A DNA stretch of 10,061 nt from Verrucomicrobiota bacterium (GTDB taxonomy: Bacteria > Verrucomicrobiota > Verrucomicrobiia > Chthoniobacterales > UBA10450), in NCBI GenBank assembly GCA_003218345.1, contig QHNF01000046.1, forward strand, positions 1-10,061, in the 5' to 3' direction. The notes under the pieces are model-generated. The model saw only the letters and a program-made list of their open reading frames with translations, did not search any database and was not told the DNA's origin. Below, piece after piece: positions 1 through 6,537 of this stretch. A program made the position numbers and the translations under genes. Numbering within the stretch: the stretch's first letter is position 1; every line of letters starts with the position of its first letter.

Positions 1-28
1 CAATAACAAAAGGCAGATAACGTTTCAT
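1..28 (-). CDS. Possible 5' end of a minus-strand gene leaving the window (nine codons)
   Basis: On the minus strand an ATG at 28-26 opens a frame reading MKRYLPFVI before the left edge is reached. A Lys-Arg pair followed by hydrophobic residues is what the start of a signal peptide or N-terminal membrane anchor looks like. I recall similar starts on DsbA/thioredoxin-like proteins of Verrucomicrobiota, but nine residues cannot establish that. No clear Shine-Dalgarno sequence lies upstream. The call depends on the frame staying open beyond the window. Confidence 0.4.
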
Positions 29-497
29 AATCGAGACGAGCGGAGAATTTTCGGCGCAACGAATGAATCGTCAAGAGTAAGCCCACATCATTCGTCCAAA
101 GCGTGAAAGCGTTGAAGCGCTAAATTCCGGAGCCGGAAGATAGCTTCCTATCCGTCCGACCGGCAGGCTTCCAGCCTGCAGAGAAAGAAAGGCAGGCAAG
201 ATGGGAGTGTCGGACTTGGTGAGATTGTTGTGAGTGGGAATCTCAGTCAACCGAGGGCTGAGGAGAGGAAAAAACTCACGGCCAAGGGCTCGGGGCTTCG
301 CTCAAATGAGAAGCCCAGCGAGACTGAGCGCAAAGGGCCAGCTTGAGCCCGGGTGCGTTGCCTGGCTAGGTGGCCTTTGCGCCGCGGTTTGTGCTCTCTC
401 GCGTTGTGTCGGCGTTGTGGCGGGCAAAGCACCAAAAGAACATGCTCGCACTGCGCGGCCACGATTTGCTCAGTGTTATCGTAGTCCTTATCCTCCG
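29..497. other. Non-coding stretch left of the transposase remnant
   Basis: I see no credible gene here. Open frames on both strands between about 234 and 605 are rich in Arg, Ala and Pro, resemble no family I recognise, and lie partly antisense to the transposase remnant. The stretch contains three spaced AAGCG words (near 99-119) and the hairpin at 163-179, annotated separately. Part of it may be decayed insertion-sequence DNA. Confidence 0.5.
163..179. repeat. Short perfect hairpin GCAGGCT-TCC-AGCCTGC
   Basis: A 7-bp perfect inverted repeat is separated by a 3-nt loop. No T-run follows on either strand, so it does not look like an intrinsic terminator. GCAGGC-type hairpins of this kind occur as dispersed intergenic repeats in some bacteria; AGGCAGGC at about 190 repeats part of the word. 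Function unknown. Confidence 0.45.
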
Positions 498-812
498 AAA
501 CAACGCCTCGTTCTCCCGCCCAAACTTCGCAATGATCGGGGGATGATTGGCGCACAAATAACGCACCGTCACATTGTCGTAAGTCGCCCGCTCGATCCGG
601 CGTGAGCTGATGAGATCCGTTGCATAAGAATAAATTACGAGCGCCAGCATCATGGTGGGAGGATATTGCTCGCTTCCGCTGGCCCGTGCATTGAGCCGCG
701 CAGATTCGGAGAACTCGACGGCTTTAAAAGCTAGATGCGCCAGCTCATTGTCCGCCACCCACTCGCGCAGGACCGGTGGCACAAACATCGGCGTCTCCCG
801 GTCCCATATTGA
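498..812 (-). pseudogene. N-terminal remnant of an IS1182-type (DUF772) transposase
   Basis: Reading leftward from about 812, the frame gives the typical start of IS1182/DUF772 transposases: an RETPMFVPPVLREW-like segment, GSEQYPPTMMLAL, and SSRRIERATYDNVTVRYLCA, then AKFGRENEALF. The usual HPDHDTI stretch is shortened to HPPII, which fits an in-frame loss of about three codons. After ALF (near 498) similarity to the family stops; the frame runs on without recognisable sequence to a stop at 366. The catalytic domain (DDE residues) is absent. A stop at 815-813 lies just upstream, so the original start is lost or is the ATG at 788-786. This is a dead fragment. No terminal inverted repeats or target duplication were found. 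Confidence 0.8.
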
Positions 813-822
813 CTAAGCCTTC

Positions 823-836
823 AGCCATGCATGGCT
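823..836. repeat. 14-bp perfect palindrome AGCCATGCATGGCT
   Basis: The sequence equals its own reverse complement over 14 bases. It lies between the transposase remnant and the Nudix gene, just upstream of a possible -10 box at 860-865. It could be an operator or a leftover end of the insertion element; the sequence does not decide. Confidence 0.5.
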
Positions 837-865
837 TCTTACTCAATCCAGTCGCTCCATATAAA
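837..865 (+). promoter_or_regulatory. Weak candidate promoter for the Nudix gene
   Basis: TATAAA at 860-865 is a good -10 hexamer. The -35 position (about 837-843) is poor (CTTACT). Transcription would start near 872, leaving a leader of about 47 nt before the GTG at 919. The perfect palindrome at 823-836 abuts the -35 position. This is inferred from hexamer similarity only. Confidence 0.25.
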
Positions 866-918
866 GTCCGACAGTTCCCAAGATTGCCTGCATCACTCGC
901 GCCCACTACACTTGGCGC

Positions 919-1536
919 GTGAAAGAGGGCAGCTGGGAAACTATCTCAAGCGAGCGGCACTTTGCGAATGCGCATGTCGAGGTCATAACTGACCGCGTGC
1001 GGACACCCGCGCGCTCGCAACAACGGGCATGGACAATTGTGCATCGCAAAGCGGCAGTGATTATTGCGCCGATGACGCGAGACGGCAAAATCGTTCTGAT
1101 TCATCAGGAACGCATCCCAATCCGCGCAGCGATTTGGGAAATGCCATCCGGACAAATCGACAACGCTGTAGCTAGCAACGGTGTAGCGGCAGAAACAATC
1201 GAGCAAGTCGCATTGCGGGAACTGCGCGAAGAGGCTGGTTACGAGTTGGCCAAAGGCGGCGAGCTCATTGCGCTCGGACATTACTTTACCTCGCCGGGTT
1301 TTACAGACGAACGCGGCTCCTTCTTTCTGGCGCGTCCCGTTGAGCAGTGCCCGGATTATGTGCGCGACGAAGCGGAATCGATTCTTGATTGCCGCGAATT
1401 TAGTGTGGAGGAAATTCGCCTCATGATCGCGGAGAACGAAATTCGCGATGCCAATACCTTAAGCATGTGGGCGCGGCTCTCGGCACGCGGCTTTCTTTCG
1501 GTTAATCCAGGCGCTGAACGATTGCCGATCTATTGA
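919..1536 (+). CDS. Nudix hydrolase, ADP-ribose pyrophosphatase-like
   Basis: The 205-residue protein opens with WETISSERHFANAHVEVITD, the usual N-terminal strand pattern of ADP-ribose pyrophosphatases (NudF/YqiK-like), which split ADP-ribose and related nucleoside diphosphates into AMP plus a sugar phosphate in the cytosol. The Nudix helix is at 92-107: E92, then R100-E101-L102, E104-E105 and G107, the metal-binding residues. YFTSPGFTDER at 122-132 matches the SPGxxDE element that marks the ADP-ribose subgroup. The invariant Gly of the Nudix box (G78) lies 13 residues before E92 instead of the usual five, so the loop carries about eight extra residues. The start is a GTG with no clear ribosome binding site, chosen because translation from it matches the family N-terminus. 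The gene stands alone, followed by an inverted repeat. Substrate preference is inferred. Confidence 0.93.
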   Translation: MKEGSWETISSERHFANAHVEVITDRVRTPARSQQRAWTIVHRKAAVIIAPMTRDGKIVLIHQERIPIRAAIWEMPSGQIDNAVASNGVAAETIEQVALRELREEAGYELAKGGELIALGHYFTSPGFTDERGSFFLARPVEQCPDYVRDEAESILDCREFSVEEIRLMIAENEIRDANTLSMWARLSARGFLSVNPGAERLPIY

Positions 1537-1576
1537 GACTCGAAAAATGAGTTATCGATTAGCTCGTTTCATTGAC

Positions 1577-1709
1577 GCCCCGCTTCAGCCGGGTGTGAAA
1601 AGAAAAGTGGCGCGCGAGCCGTTTCAACGGCTTTTTGCGGAAGTTAAAATCCTTGAGACGGTTTCTCGCTTTTCACACTGGCTTCACCGGGCTGAAGCCG
1701 GGTGTTAAT
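1577..1709. repeat. REPIN/MITE-like imperfect inverted repeat between Nudix gene and tatC
   Basis: Two inverted copies of one repeat face each other. The outer arms are GACGCCCCGCTTCAGCCGGG at about 1574-1593 and GGGCTGAAGCCGGGTGTTAA at 1689-1708. Inside them, GTGTGAAAAG (1593-1602) pairs exactly with CTTTTCACAC (1669-1678). Deeper still, CCGTTTCAACGGCTTTT resembles the reverse complement of the right half, so the symmetry extends toward the centre. The right arm carries a partial insertion (GGCTTCACC) absent from the left. A related single copy lies at 7122-7151. The arrangement matches REPINs, which are two inverted REP units; no transposase is nearby. Confidence 0.7.
1617..1636 (+). terminator. 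Candidate intrinsic terminator downstream of the Nudix gene
   Basis: AGCCGT and ACGGCT form a short stem around a small TTCA loop, followed directly by TTTTT at 1632-1636. It lies 80 nt after the Nudix stop and before tatC, in the correct orientation to end the Nudix transcript. It sits inside the larger inverted repeat, so the hairpin may be a by-product of that element, and the T-run is short. Confidence 0.45.
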
Positions 1710-1744
1710 GAGAATCGGTTACGCATTGTTGCAAGAGCTTACCA

Positions 1745-2527
1745 ATGACGCTTCGAGAAATTTTCAAATTTCGCGATCCGCCGGAAGCCGAGACCTCCAA
1801 GCCATTTCTCGAGCATCTGGAAGACTTGCGGTGGACCATTGTGAAGATGGCCATCACGCTGGTGATCGCGATGATCGTTTGCTTCGCATTTCGTTCCACG
1901 CTCGTGCGGGTACTGCAGGCGCCGCTGCGCGACGTCGGTTCGCAGATCGGAACGCTCAAAGCACTCGGCATCACCGATTCGATCGTGATTTCATTTCATC
2001 TAGCGTTCTACGCCGGCATCGTTCTCTCCTTTCCGCTGCTTCTTTATTTCCTCGCGGAGTTTGTCTTGCCTGCGCTCACCGCAGTAGAAAAGCGTTTTTT
2101 GTTTCCCGCTATCTTCGTCAGCTTCGCGCTGTTCCTTCTCGGCGTATTCATTTGTTATTTTTGGTTGCTGCCTAAGACGATTCTCTTTTTCTTTCACGAC
2201 ACCGAATCGCTGGGCTGGGCGCCCACCTGGACCGTGCAGCAGTATTATTCTTTTGTAACGCGATTCACCATAGGATTCGGTCTCGCTTTCGAATTACCGG
2301 TGGTAGTCCTGGCCCTCGTTCGATTTGGATTGATCACTTACAGGTTCATGGCGCGCACCCGGCCGTACGCCGTCGTGCTAATCTTTATCCTGGCGACGAT
2401 CATCACGCCGACCCCGGACATCCTGACCTTGGTCGCGATGGCCCTTCCAATGTGTCTGCTTTACGAAAGCTGCATCTGGATTGCGTGGTTCATGGAGCGC
2501 CGCCGCTCGAAGGCGATCGCCGGCTAA
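1745..2527 (+). CDS. tatC: Sec-independent protein translocase subunit TatC
   Basis: This is the 260-residue inner-membrane core of the twin-arginine translocase, which recognises RR signal peptides and exports folded proteins. The cytoplasmic N-terminus has the signature FLEHLEDLR at 21-29 (the H-L-x-E-L-R box that contacts the signal peptide). A loop with a conserved acidic residue (AVEKR, E115) follows, and the C-terminal half has TPTPDILTLVAMALPMCLLYE at 221-241, the family's TPxxD...PMxLLYE motif. Six hydrophobic segments can be seen, at roughly 33-50, 82-110, 118-146, 168-192, 206-222 and 226-249. The length is normal. The ATG has only a weak AGAG upstream. The prepilin peptidase gene begins four bases after this stop, so the two are probably cotranscribed. 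No tatA or tatB lies in the window; they must be elsewhere. Confidence 0.97.
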   Translation: MTLREIFKFRDPPEAETSKPFLEHLEDLRWTIVKMAITLVIAMIVCFAFRSTLVRVLQAPLRDVGSQIGTLKALGITDSIVISFHLAFYAGIVLSFPLLLYFLAEFVLPALTAVEKRFLFPAIFVSFALFLLGVFICYFWLLPKTILFFFHDTESLGWAPTWTVQQYYSFVTRFTIGFGLAFELPVVVLALVRFGLITYRFMARTRPYAVVLIFILATIITPTPDILTLVAMALPMCLLYESCIWIAWFMERRRSKAIAG

Positions 2528-2531
2528 TCGC

Positions 2532-3626
2532 GTGGAGCATCGCGTTTACGAATTTCTCTTCCGCACGTTTGCGTTTGTCGTGGGCGCTGCGGTCGGCTCG
2601 TTTTTGAACGTCTGTATTTATCGCTGGCCTGTCGATCTTTCGATCAATAAGCCGCGCCGCTCTTTTTGTCCGGCATGCAAAAAGCCGATTCCCTGGCATC
2701 ACAACCTGCCGTTGATCAGCTGGGTCCTGCTCCGCGGCCGTTGCGCAAACTGCGGCGCCAAAATTTCGTTTCGCTATTTCGCTGTTGAGTTGCTTACGGC
2801 ACTCCTTTTCCTCGCAATTTGGCAAAGTTTCCCATGGCAGATGGCGATTGCGTACTGGGTTTTCGCTTCGCTCCTTATCGTCGGGACATTTATCGATTTT
2901 GAACATTTCATTATTCCAGACCGGGTAACAATCGGCGGAATTATTGCAGGAATCGTCTGCAGCGTAACAGTGCCAGCTTTGATGGAGACAGATTCGCGCG
3001 TTGCGGCGGGAGTTCGCGCTCTGCTTGCCGCTGCCCTGGGTTACGTGATCCTTTTGATTGTTCTGGAAGCGGGCAAAATCGCTTTTGGAAGAAAACTTAT
3101 TCAATTCGACGCGCCGGCACCGTTTACGTGGACAAAACGCGGGGATGACGCCGATTTCGTAGTAGGGGCCGAAGGAAGTCTGTGGAGCGATCATTTTGCG
3201 CGCGAGAAAGATCGACTGTTGCTCAAGTGCGATGAAGCCAAGATTGACAACCACAAGTATGGAAATGTGACGTTGGATTTTCGCTACGATCGCGTCACTG
3301 TAGACGGCAGCACGCTGATGCTCGATGATGTGGTGCAGATTTCCGGCGTGGCGCGCGAGTTGGTGATTCCTCGCGAGGCAATGGGACGCGGTGACTTGAA
3401 GTTCCTCGCCGCGATCGGCGCATTTCTTGGCTGGCGCGCGGTACTGTTTAGTCTTTTTGCCGGATCGCTTCTGGGGTCCGTCATTGGATTGATCACGCTC
3501 GTCGCGGGGAAGCGTGTTTGGTCAGCCAAATTGCCGTTCGGCCCTTATCTGGCGTTTGGCGCGCTTACCTGGATATTTTTTGGAGAAATCTTCCTGCGTT
3601 GGTACGGCGCATTGCTGAATCCGTAA
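2532..3626 (+). CDS. pilD: Prepilin peptidase (type IV leader peptidase, A24 family) with an inserted domain
   Basis: This bifunctional membrane enzyme cleaves the leader of type IV pilins and type II secretion pseudopilins and N-methylates the new N-terminus. Counting from the GTG at 2532 (364 residues), an N-terminal membrane segment holds GSFLNVCIYR (22-31). A cytoplasmic zinc module follows with C46-x2-C49 and C71-x2-C74. The catalytic aspartates are D122 (in FIDFEHFIIPD) and D288 (in MGRGDLK, the GxGD motif). Between the helix ending near 185 and the GxGD motif there are about 90-95 extra hydrophilic, strand-rich residues (about 188-282), which explains why the protein is longer than the usual 250-290. 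The GTG was chosen over a TTG at 2481 that would overlap tatC by 47 nt, because translation from it gives the standard short lead-in. No pilin or secretion genes adjoin it. Confidence 0.95.
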   Translation: MEHRVYEFLFRTFAFVVGAAVGSFLNVCIYRWPVDLSINKPRRSFCPACKKPIPWHHNLPLISWVLLRGRCANCGAKISFRYFAVELLTALLFLAIWQSFPWQMAIAYWVFASLLIVGTFIDFEHFIIPDRVTIGGIIAGIVCSVTVPALMETDSRVAAGVRALLAAALGYVILLIVLEAGKIAFGRKLIQFDAPAPFTWTKRGDDADFVVGAEGSLWSDHFAREKDRLLLKCDEAKIDNHKYGNVTLDFRYDRVTVDGSTLMLDDVVQISGVARELVIPREAMGRGDLKFLAAIGAFLGWRAVLFSLFAGSLLGSVIGLITLVAGKRVWSAKLPFGPYLAFGALTWIFFGEIFLRWYGALLNP

Positions 3627-3633
3627 TCCCGGC

Positions 3634-3654
3634 GGCGCGCCTGGCGCTCGCGCC
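3634..3654. terminator. GC-rich hairpin between convergent genes
   Basis: GGCGCG (3634-3639) and CGCGCC (3649-3654) form a 6-bp stem with a 9-nt loop in the 28-bp gap between the peptidase and halogenase-like genes, which converge here. The position suits a bidirectional terminator, but neither strand has a T-run, so the call is weak. Confidence 0.25.
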
Positions 3655-5196
3655 TTACCAGGCTTCGGTGGGAGCGGTGGAAACCTGACTTGCTGGAGCC
3701 ATTGTTCGCCCACGCAACATCAATCCCAGATTGATCAGCTCACATTTCCACCAGCGCCGCAGTCCGCGCCAAATCTGTTTGCGAAGTCGCATGTCGGGGA
3801 CAAATCCATCATAGAGCTCGCACCAGCCGGCGTTTCTCTTTCCGTAATATCCGGTTGCCCATCTGCGTTTCGCCAAAGCGACCAGGCGGCGATTATAAAA
3901 GCTCATGGTGTTCGCGGCGAATCTGCCCCCGATGCCTGTGAAGGGCAGATTGAGAAACGCACATTCCGGATCGCGGTAAACTGCCTGGACCAAGCCGAGA
4001 TAATAACTGCTCACATCGAGAAGAAGCGCGGCCGACATCAGGTCGGCGTCTCCCATGTAATAGTATTTGTCTTTGTACAAACTTTTGAACCAGGAACGAT
4101 ACGTCACCGGATATTGCTCGTTGTAATAACGAAGCCGGTCGGCTACGTCTTCACCCGCCAAACTACGCGCCAGTAAATCGGAGATGTAGCAGGACGTGTA
4201 AGAACAAAAGTCTAACCCCGGACTATAAAGCGGATCGATGAAACCAGCGGCGTCTCCCACTGCGGCCCACCCGTCACCGCATACGTTTTCGCTATGATAT
4301 GGCAACATCGACAAGGCGTGCACATCGCCTTCGATAGCCTTTGCTGCGCCGAAAAGTTCGCGACCAACCGGATTACCAAGAATGTGAGTGTGCAATCGTT
4401 GGGCTAGGCTCGGTCCTTCCGGGAGTTTGAAAATGCGGCTGTCGTACACGATGCCGGCGCTGACGTCACCGCCGTGCAATGGAATCATCCAGACCCACCA
4501 GCCGCGGCCGAACAAATGATTGGTGGCCCACTCACGCGCGGTGCGGCAACGATTTGCGTAATCCGGAAATCGTTCTCGCCACTCATAGCTGTCCCATTCT
4601 TTAACGCCGCTGAATCTCGCCCAAACGGCGTTGATGGGATGCTCTGTGTTCGGAAGAAAATGTCCGAGCTTCCGTGCGAGCATGGTCGCGCGCCCTGTAG
4701 CATCGACGAGCCATCGGCAGGTTACGGTTCGCTCGCCAAGATCGACAACGGCGGTGACCCTTTGTCCGTTCCTGCCGTTCAGCTCGCAGTTTGTAACCTT
4801 GGCCGGACGCCATAGCTCGCAGCCTGCCTGCACCGCCAGATCCAGCATGTGCGAATCAAGTTTCGCCCGGTCCACCTGAAAGCCTGGTAACCGGCTCTGA
4901 TAGCGCGTGCCGACTTCGACACAGTCGTCGAAGGGCTGATCGGGCCGATTCGAAAACCACAGGCGCAATCCCTGCTTGGCGAGTTGATGGTGACCCAGAT
5001 AATGGGTGAGACCCAAAATCCGCGTCATGTAACAACTGCTCACTTCGGTGGTCGATTCGCCGACTTTGCGATCGAACGCGGCGGTTTTTTCAATAATGAG
5101 AACGCGCGTTTCGGGTCGCTTGCGTTTAAGGACGAGCGCGGTCGCCGCGCCGGAAAACGCTCCGCCGATGATTACGACGTCGTATTCGAAATCCAT
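3655..5196 (-). CDS. Flavin-dependent halogenase-like FAD oxidoreductase
   Basis: The 513-residue protein begins with an FAD-binding Rossmann motif (GGAFSGAA, 11-18, then E36). It also carries KVGES (44-48), FQVDR (106-110), and DATGR (165-169). GDAAGFIDP at 314-322 is the second FAD contact. Two halogenase hallmarks are present: WxWxIP (W234, W236, I238, P239) and FxxPxxSxG (F319, P322, S325, G327). K74 in AKQGLRLWF sits where flavin halogenases keep the catalytic lysine that relays hypochlorous acid. The glutamate paired with it in tryptophan halogenases is Tyr324 here, which points away from the tryptophan subgroup. Family members use FADH2, oxygen and halide and need a separate flavin reductase; none is visible. 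A non-halogenating monooxygenase or reductase of the same fold cannot be excluded. The gene diverges from nagA. Its ATG is preceded by a GGGG stretch only. Confidence 0.9.
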   Translation of the reverse strand: MDFEYDVVIIGGAFSGAATALVLKRKRPETRVLIIEKTAAFDRKVGESTTEVSSCYMTRILGLTHYLGHHQLAKQGLRLWFSNRPDQPFDDCVEVGTRYQSRLPGFQVDRAKLDSHMLDLAVQAGCELWRPAKVTNCELNGRNGQRVTAVVDLGERTVTCRWLVDATGRATMLARKLGHFLPNTEHPINAVWARFSGVKEWDSYEWRERFPDYANRCRTAREWATNHLFGRGWWVWMIPLHGGDVSAGIVYDSRIFKLPEGPSLAQRLHTHILGNPVGRELFGAAKAIEGDVHALSMLPYHSENVCGDGWAAVGDAAGFIDPLYSPGLDFCSYTSCYISDLLARSLAGEDVADRLRYYNEQYPVTYRSWFKSLYKDKYYYMGDADLMSAALLLDVSSYYLGLVQAVYRDPECAFLNLPFTGIGGRFAANTMSFYNRRLVALAKRRWATGYYGKRNAGWCELYDGFVPDMRLRKQIWRGLRRWWKCELINLGLMLRGRTMAPASQVSTAPTEAW

Positions 5197-5286
5197 CGCC
5201 CCAACAGGATGTACTTTACCGGCTCCAAACGCAATTCACTTCGATTGGCGTTGAACGCTGAAGAGTGAGCATTGAGCATTAGGCAA

Positions 5287-6501
5287 ATGATCATTACTAA
5301 CGCGCGTTTGATTTTTGCCGATGGAATTCGCGGTGGGCTTGAGCTCGTTGTTGAAGAAGGAAAAATCGCGGAGGTTCGCGAGCAAACACCTGCGGGTGGA
5401 GAGGACGTTATCAATCTGGACGGAAATTACGTGGCGGCTGGCTTTATCGATCTTCATCTGCACGGCGCGTTGGATCGCGATACCATGGAAGCCTCTGCGG
5501 AAGCGTTTCAGGCTATCTGCGACTTTCATGCCAGCGGTGGCACGACTTCGCTATTGCTCACAACTGCGACTGCGCCGATCGATAACGTTATCGATGTCCT
5601 AAATGCGGTGCGTGATTGTACGCAGCGGCGCGCCCGGCGGTCGCGCGCTACCGCGCAGATCGCGGGCGTACACATCGAGGGGCCGTTTATTTCAAAAGCC
5701 AAATGCGGTGCGCAACGCGAGGAATTCATTCAGGATCCGTCACCGGATGCGGTGCGGCAACTGCTCGAACATGCGGATATGATCAAACGGGTCACCATCG
5801 CGCCCGAGCTGCCGGGCGCGTTGGAGGCAATCGAAAATTTTGACGCACGTGGAATCAGCATAAGCGGAGGCCATAGCAATGCATGGGACGAGGATGCCCG
5901 GGCGGCATTTGACCGTGGCATGCGCAGCGTCACGCACACGTTTAATTGCATGTCGAGCGCGCACCGCCGCGGGATTTATCGTGTTGGCGGTTTGCTCGAG
6001 TTCGCGTTAAGCGAGCCGCAAATCAGTTGCGAACTGATCGCGGACGGTCACCACGTTTCGGCGACGTTGATGAAAATGTTGTATCGCGGGAAAGGCGCGC
6101 GCGGCATTTGCCTCGTGACCGATGCTACTGCGGGCGCGGGGTTACCTGAAGGATCTCGATTTTTGCTTTTCGGTAGAGATTGCGTTGTGGAAAATGGGGC
6201 TTGTTTGCTCGCCGACCGCTCCGGGCTGGCAGGCAGTGCCGCGCGGATGATTGATCTTGTGCGAACGCTCATTCATGCTGCTGAGGTCCCCTTGCACGAA
6301 GCAGTCACGATGGCGACAGAAAATCCTGCGCGCGCGATTGGCGTCGAAACAAAAGGGAGATTGGCGGTTGGAGCCGATGCAGACTTTGTTGTTCTCTCGC
6401 CAGAATTGGACGTGTTGCGAACATTTAGCGGCGGCGAGGAAATCTTTTCGTTAGAGAAAAATAGAATCATAAGACGACCGCACGCATCGTTCGATCCGTG
6501 A
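5287..6501 (+). CDS. nagA: N-acetylglucosamine-6-phosphate deacetylase
   Basis: This amidohydrolase removes the acetyl group from GlcNAc-6-phosphate in the cytosol, feeding amino sugars from cell-wall recycling or chitin into glucosamine-6-phosphate. Counting from the ATG at 5287 (404 residues), the metal and active-site signatures run in order: GFIDLHLHG (52-60, H57 and H59), GVHIEGPF (127-134, E131), GGHSNA (194-199, H196), THTFNCM (216-222, H217), IADGHH (251-256), and LVTDATAGAG (276-285, the catalytic D279). LAGSA at 314-318 is the usual late loop, and GADADFVVL at 362-370 is the C-terminal strand of the beta-sandwich. The ATG has AGG four bases upstream. A TTG at 5272 with AAGAG before it would add five residues and remains possible. 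No nagB or sugar transporter lies beside it. The next gene converges, leaving a 36-bp gap with no obvious terminator. Confidence 0.93.
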   Translation: MIITNARLIFADGIRGGLELVVEEGKIAEVREQTPAGGEDVINLDGNYVAAGFIDLHLHGALDRDTMEASAEAFQAICDFHASGGTTSLLLTTATAPIDNVIDVLNAVRDCTQRRARRSRATAQIAGVHIEGPFISKAKCGAQREEFIQDPSPDAVRQLLEHADMIKRVTIAPELPGALEAIENFDARGISISGGHSNAWDEDARAAFDRGMRSVTHTFNCMSSAHRRGIYRVGGLLEFALSEPQISCELIADGHHVSATLMKMLYRGKGARGICLVTDATAGAGLPEGSRFLLFGRDCVVENGACLLADRSGLAGSAARMIDLVRTLIHAAEVPLHEAVTMATENPARAIGVETKGRLAVGADADFVVLSPELDVLRTFSGGEEIFSLEKNRIIRRPHASFDP

Positions 6502-6537
6502 CGCGAAGCTGAACGAGCTGCGACCGGCGGACGCTAC

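Noticed and set aside
234..605. A 123-codon plus-strand frame over the transposase remnant
   Set aside because: It is antisense to the recognisable DUF772 segment, Arg/Ala-rich, and without a ribosome binding site or family.
1547..1708. A 53-codon plus-strand frame (ATG at 1547) between the Nudix gene and tatC
   Set aside because: It runs almost exactly across the inverted repeat and ends in the repeat arm; the peptide has no recognisable family, so the openness is attributed to the repeat. A conserved homologue outside such repeats would change this.
3655..5254. Several plus- and minus-strand frames of 60-113 codons inside the halogenase-like gene
   Set aside because: All are contained in or antisense to the strongly motif-supported 513-residue gene.
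5197..5286. Operator-like words between the divergent halogenase and nagA genes (GCGTT-G-AACGC at 5248-5258; tandem GAGCATT at about 5266-5279)
   Set aside because: The arms are only five bases long and the tandem repeat only two units. No convincing -35/-10 pairs were found on either strand, so nothing regulatory is called.
6502..6537. Possible terminator between convergent nagA and lipoprotein genes
   Set aside because: Only a four-base AGCT stem is present and there is no T-run on either strand.
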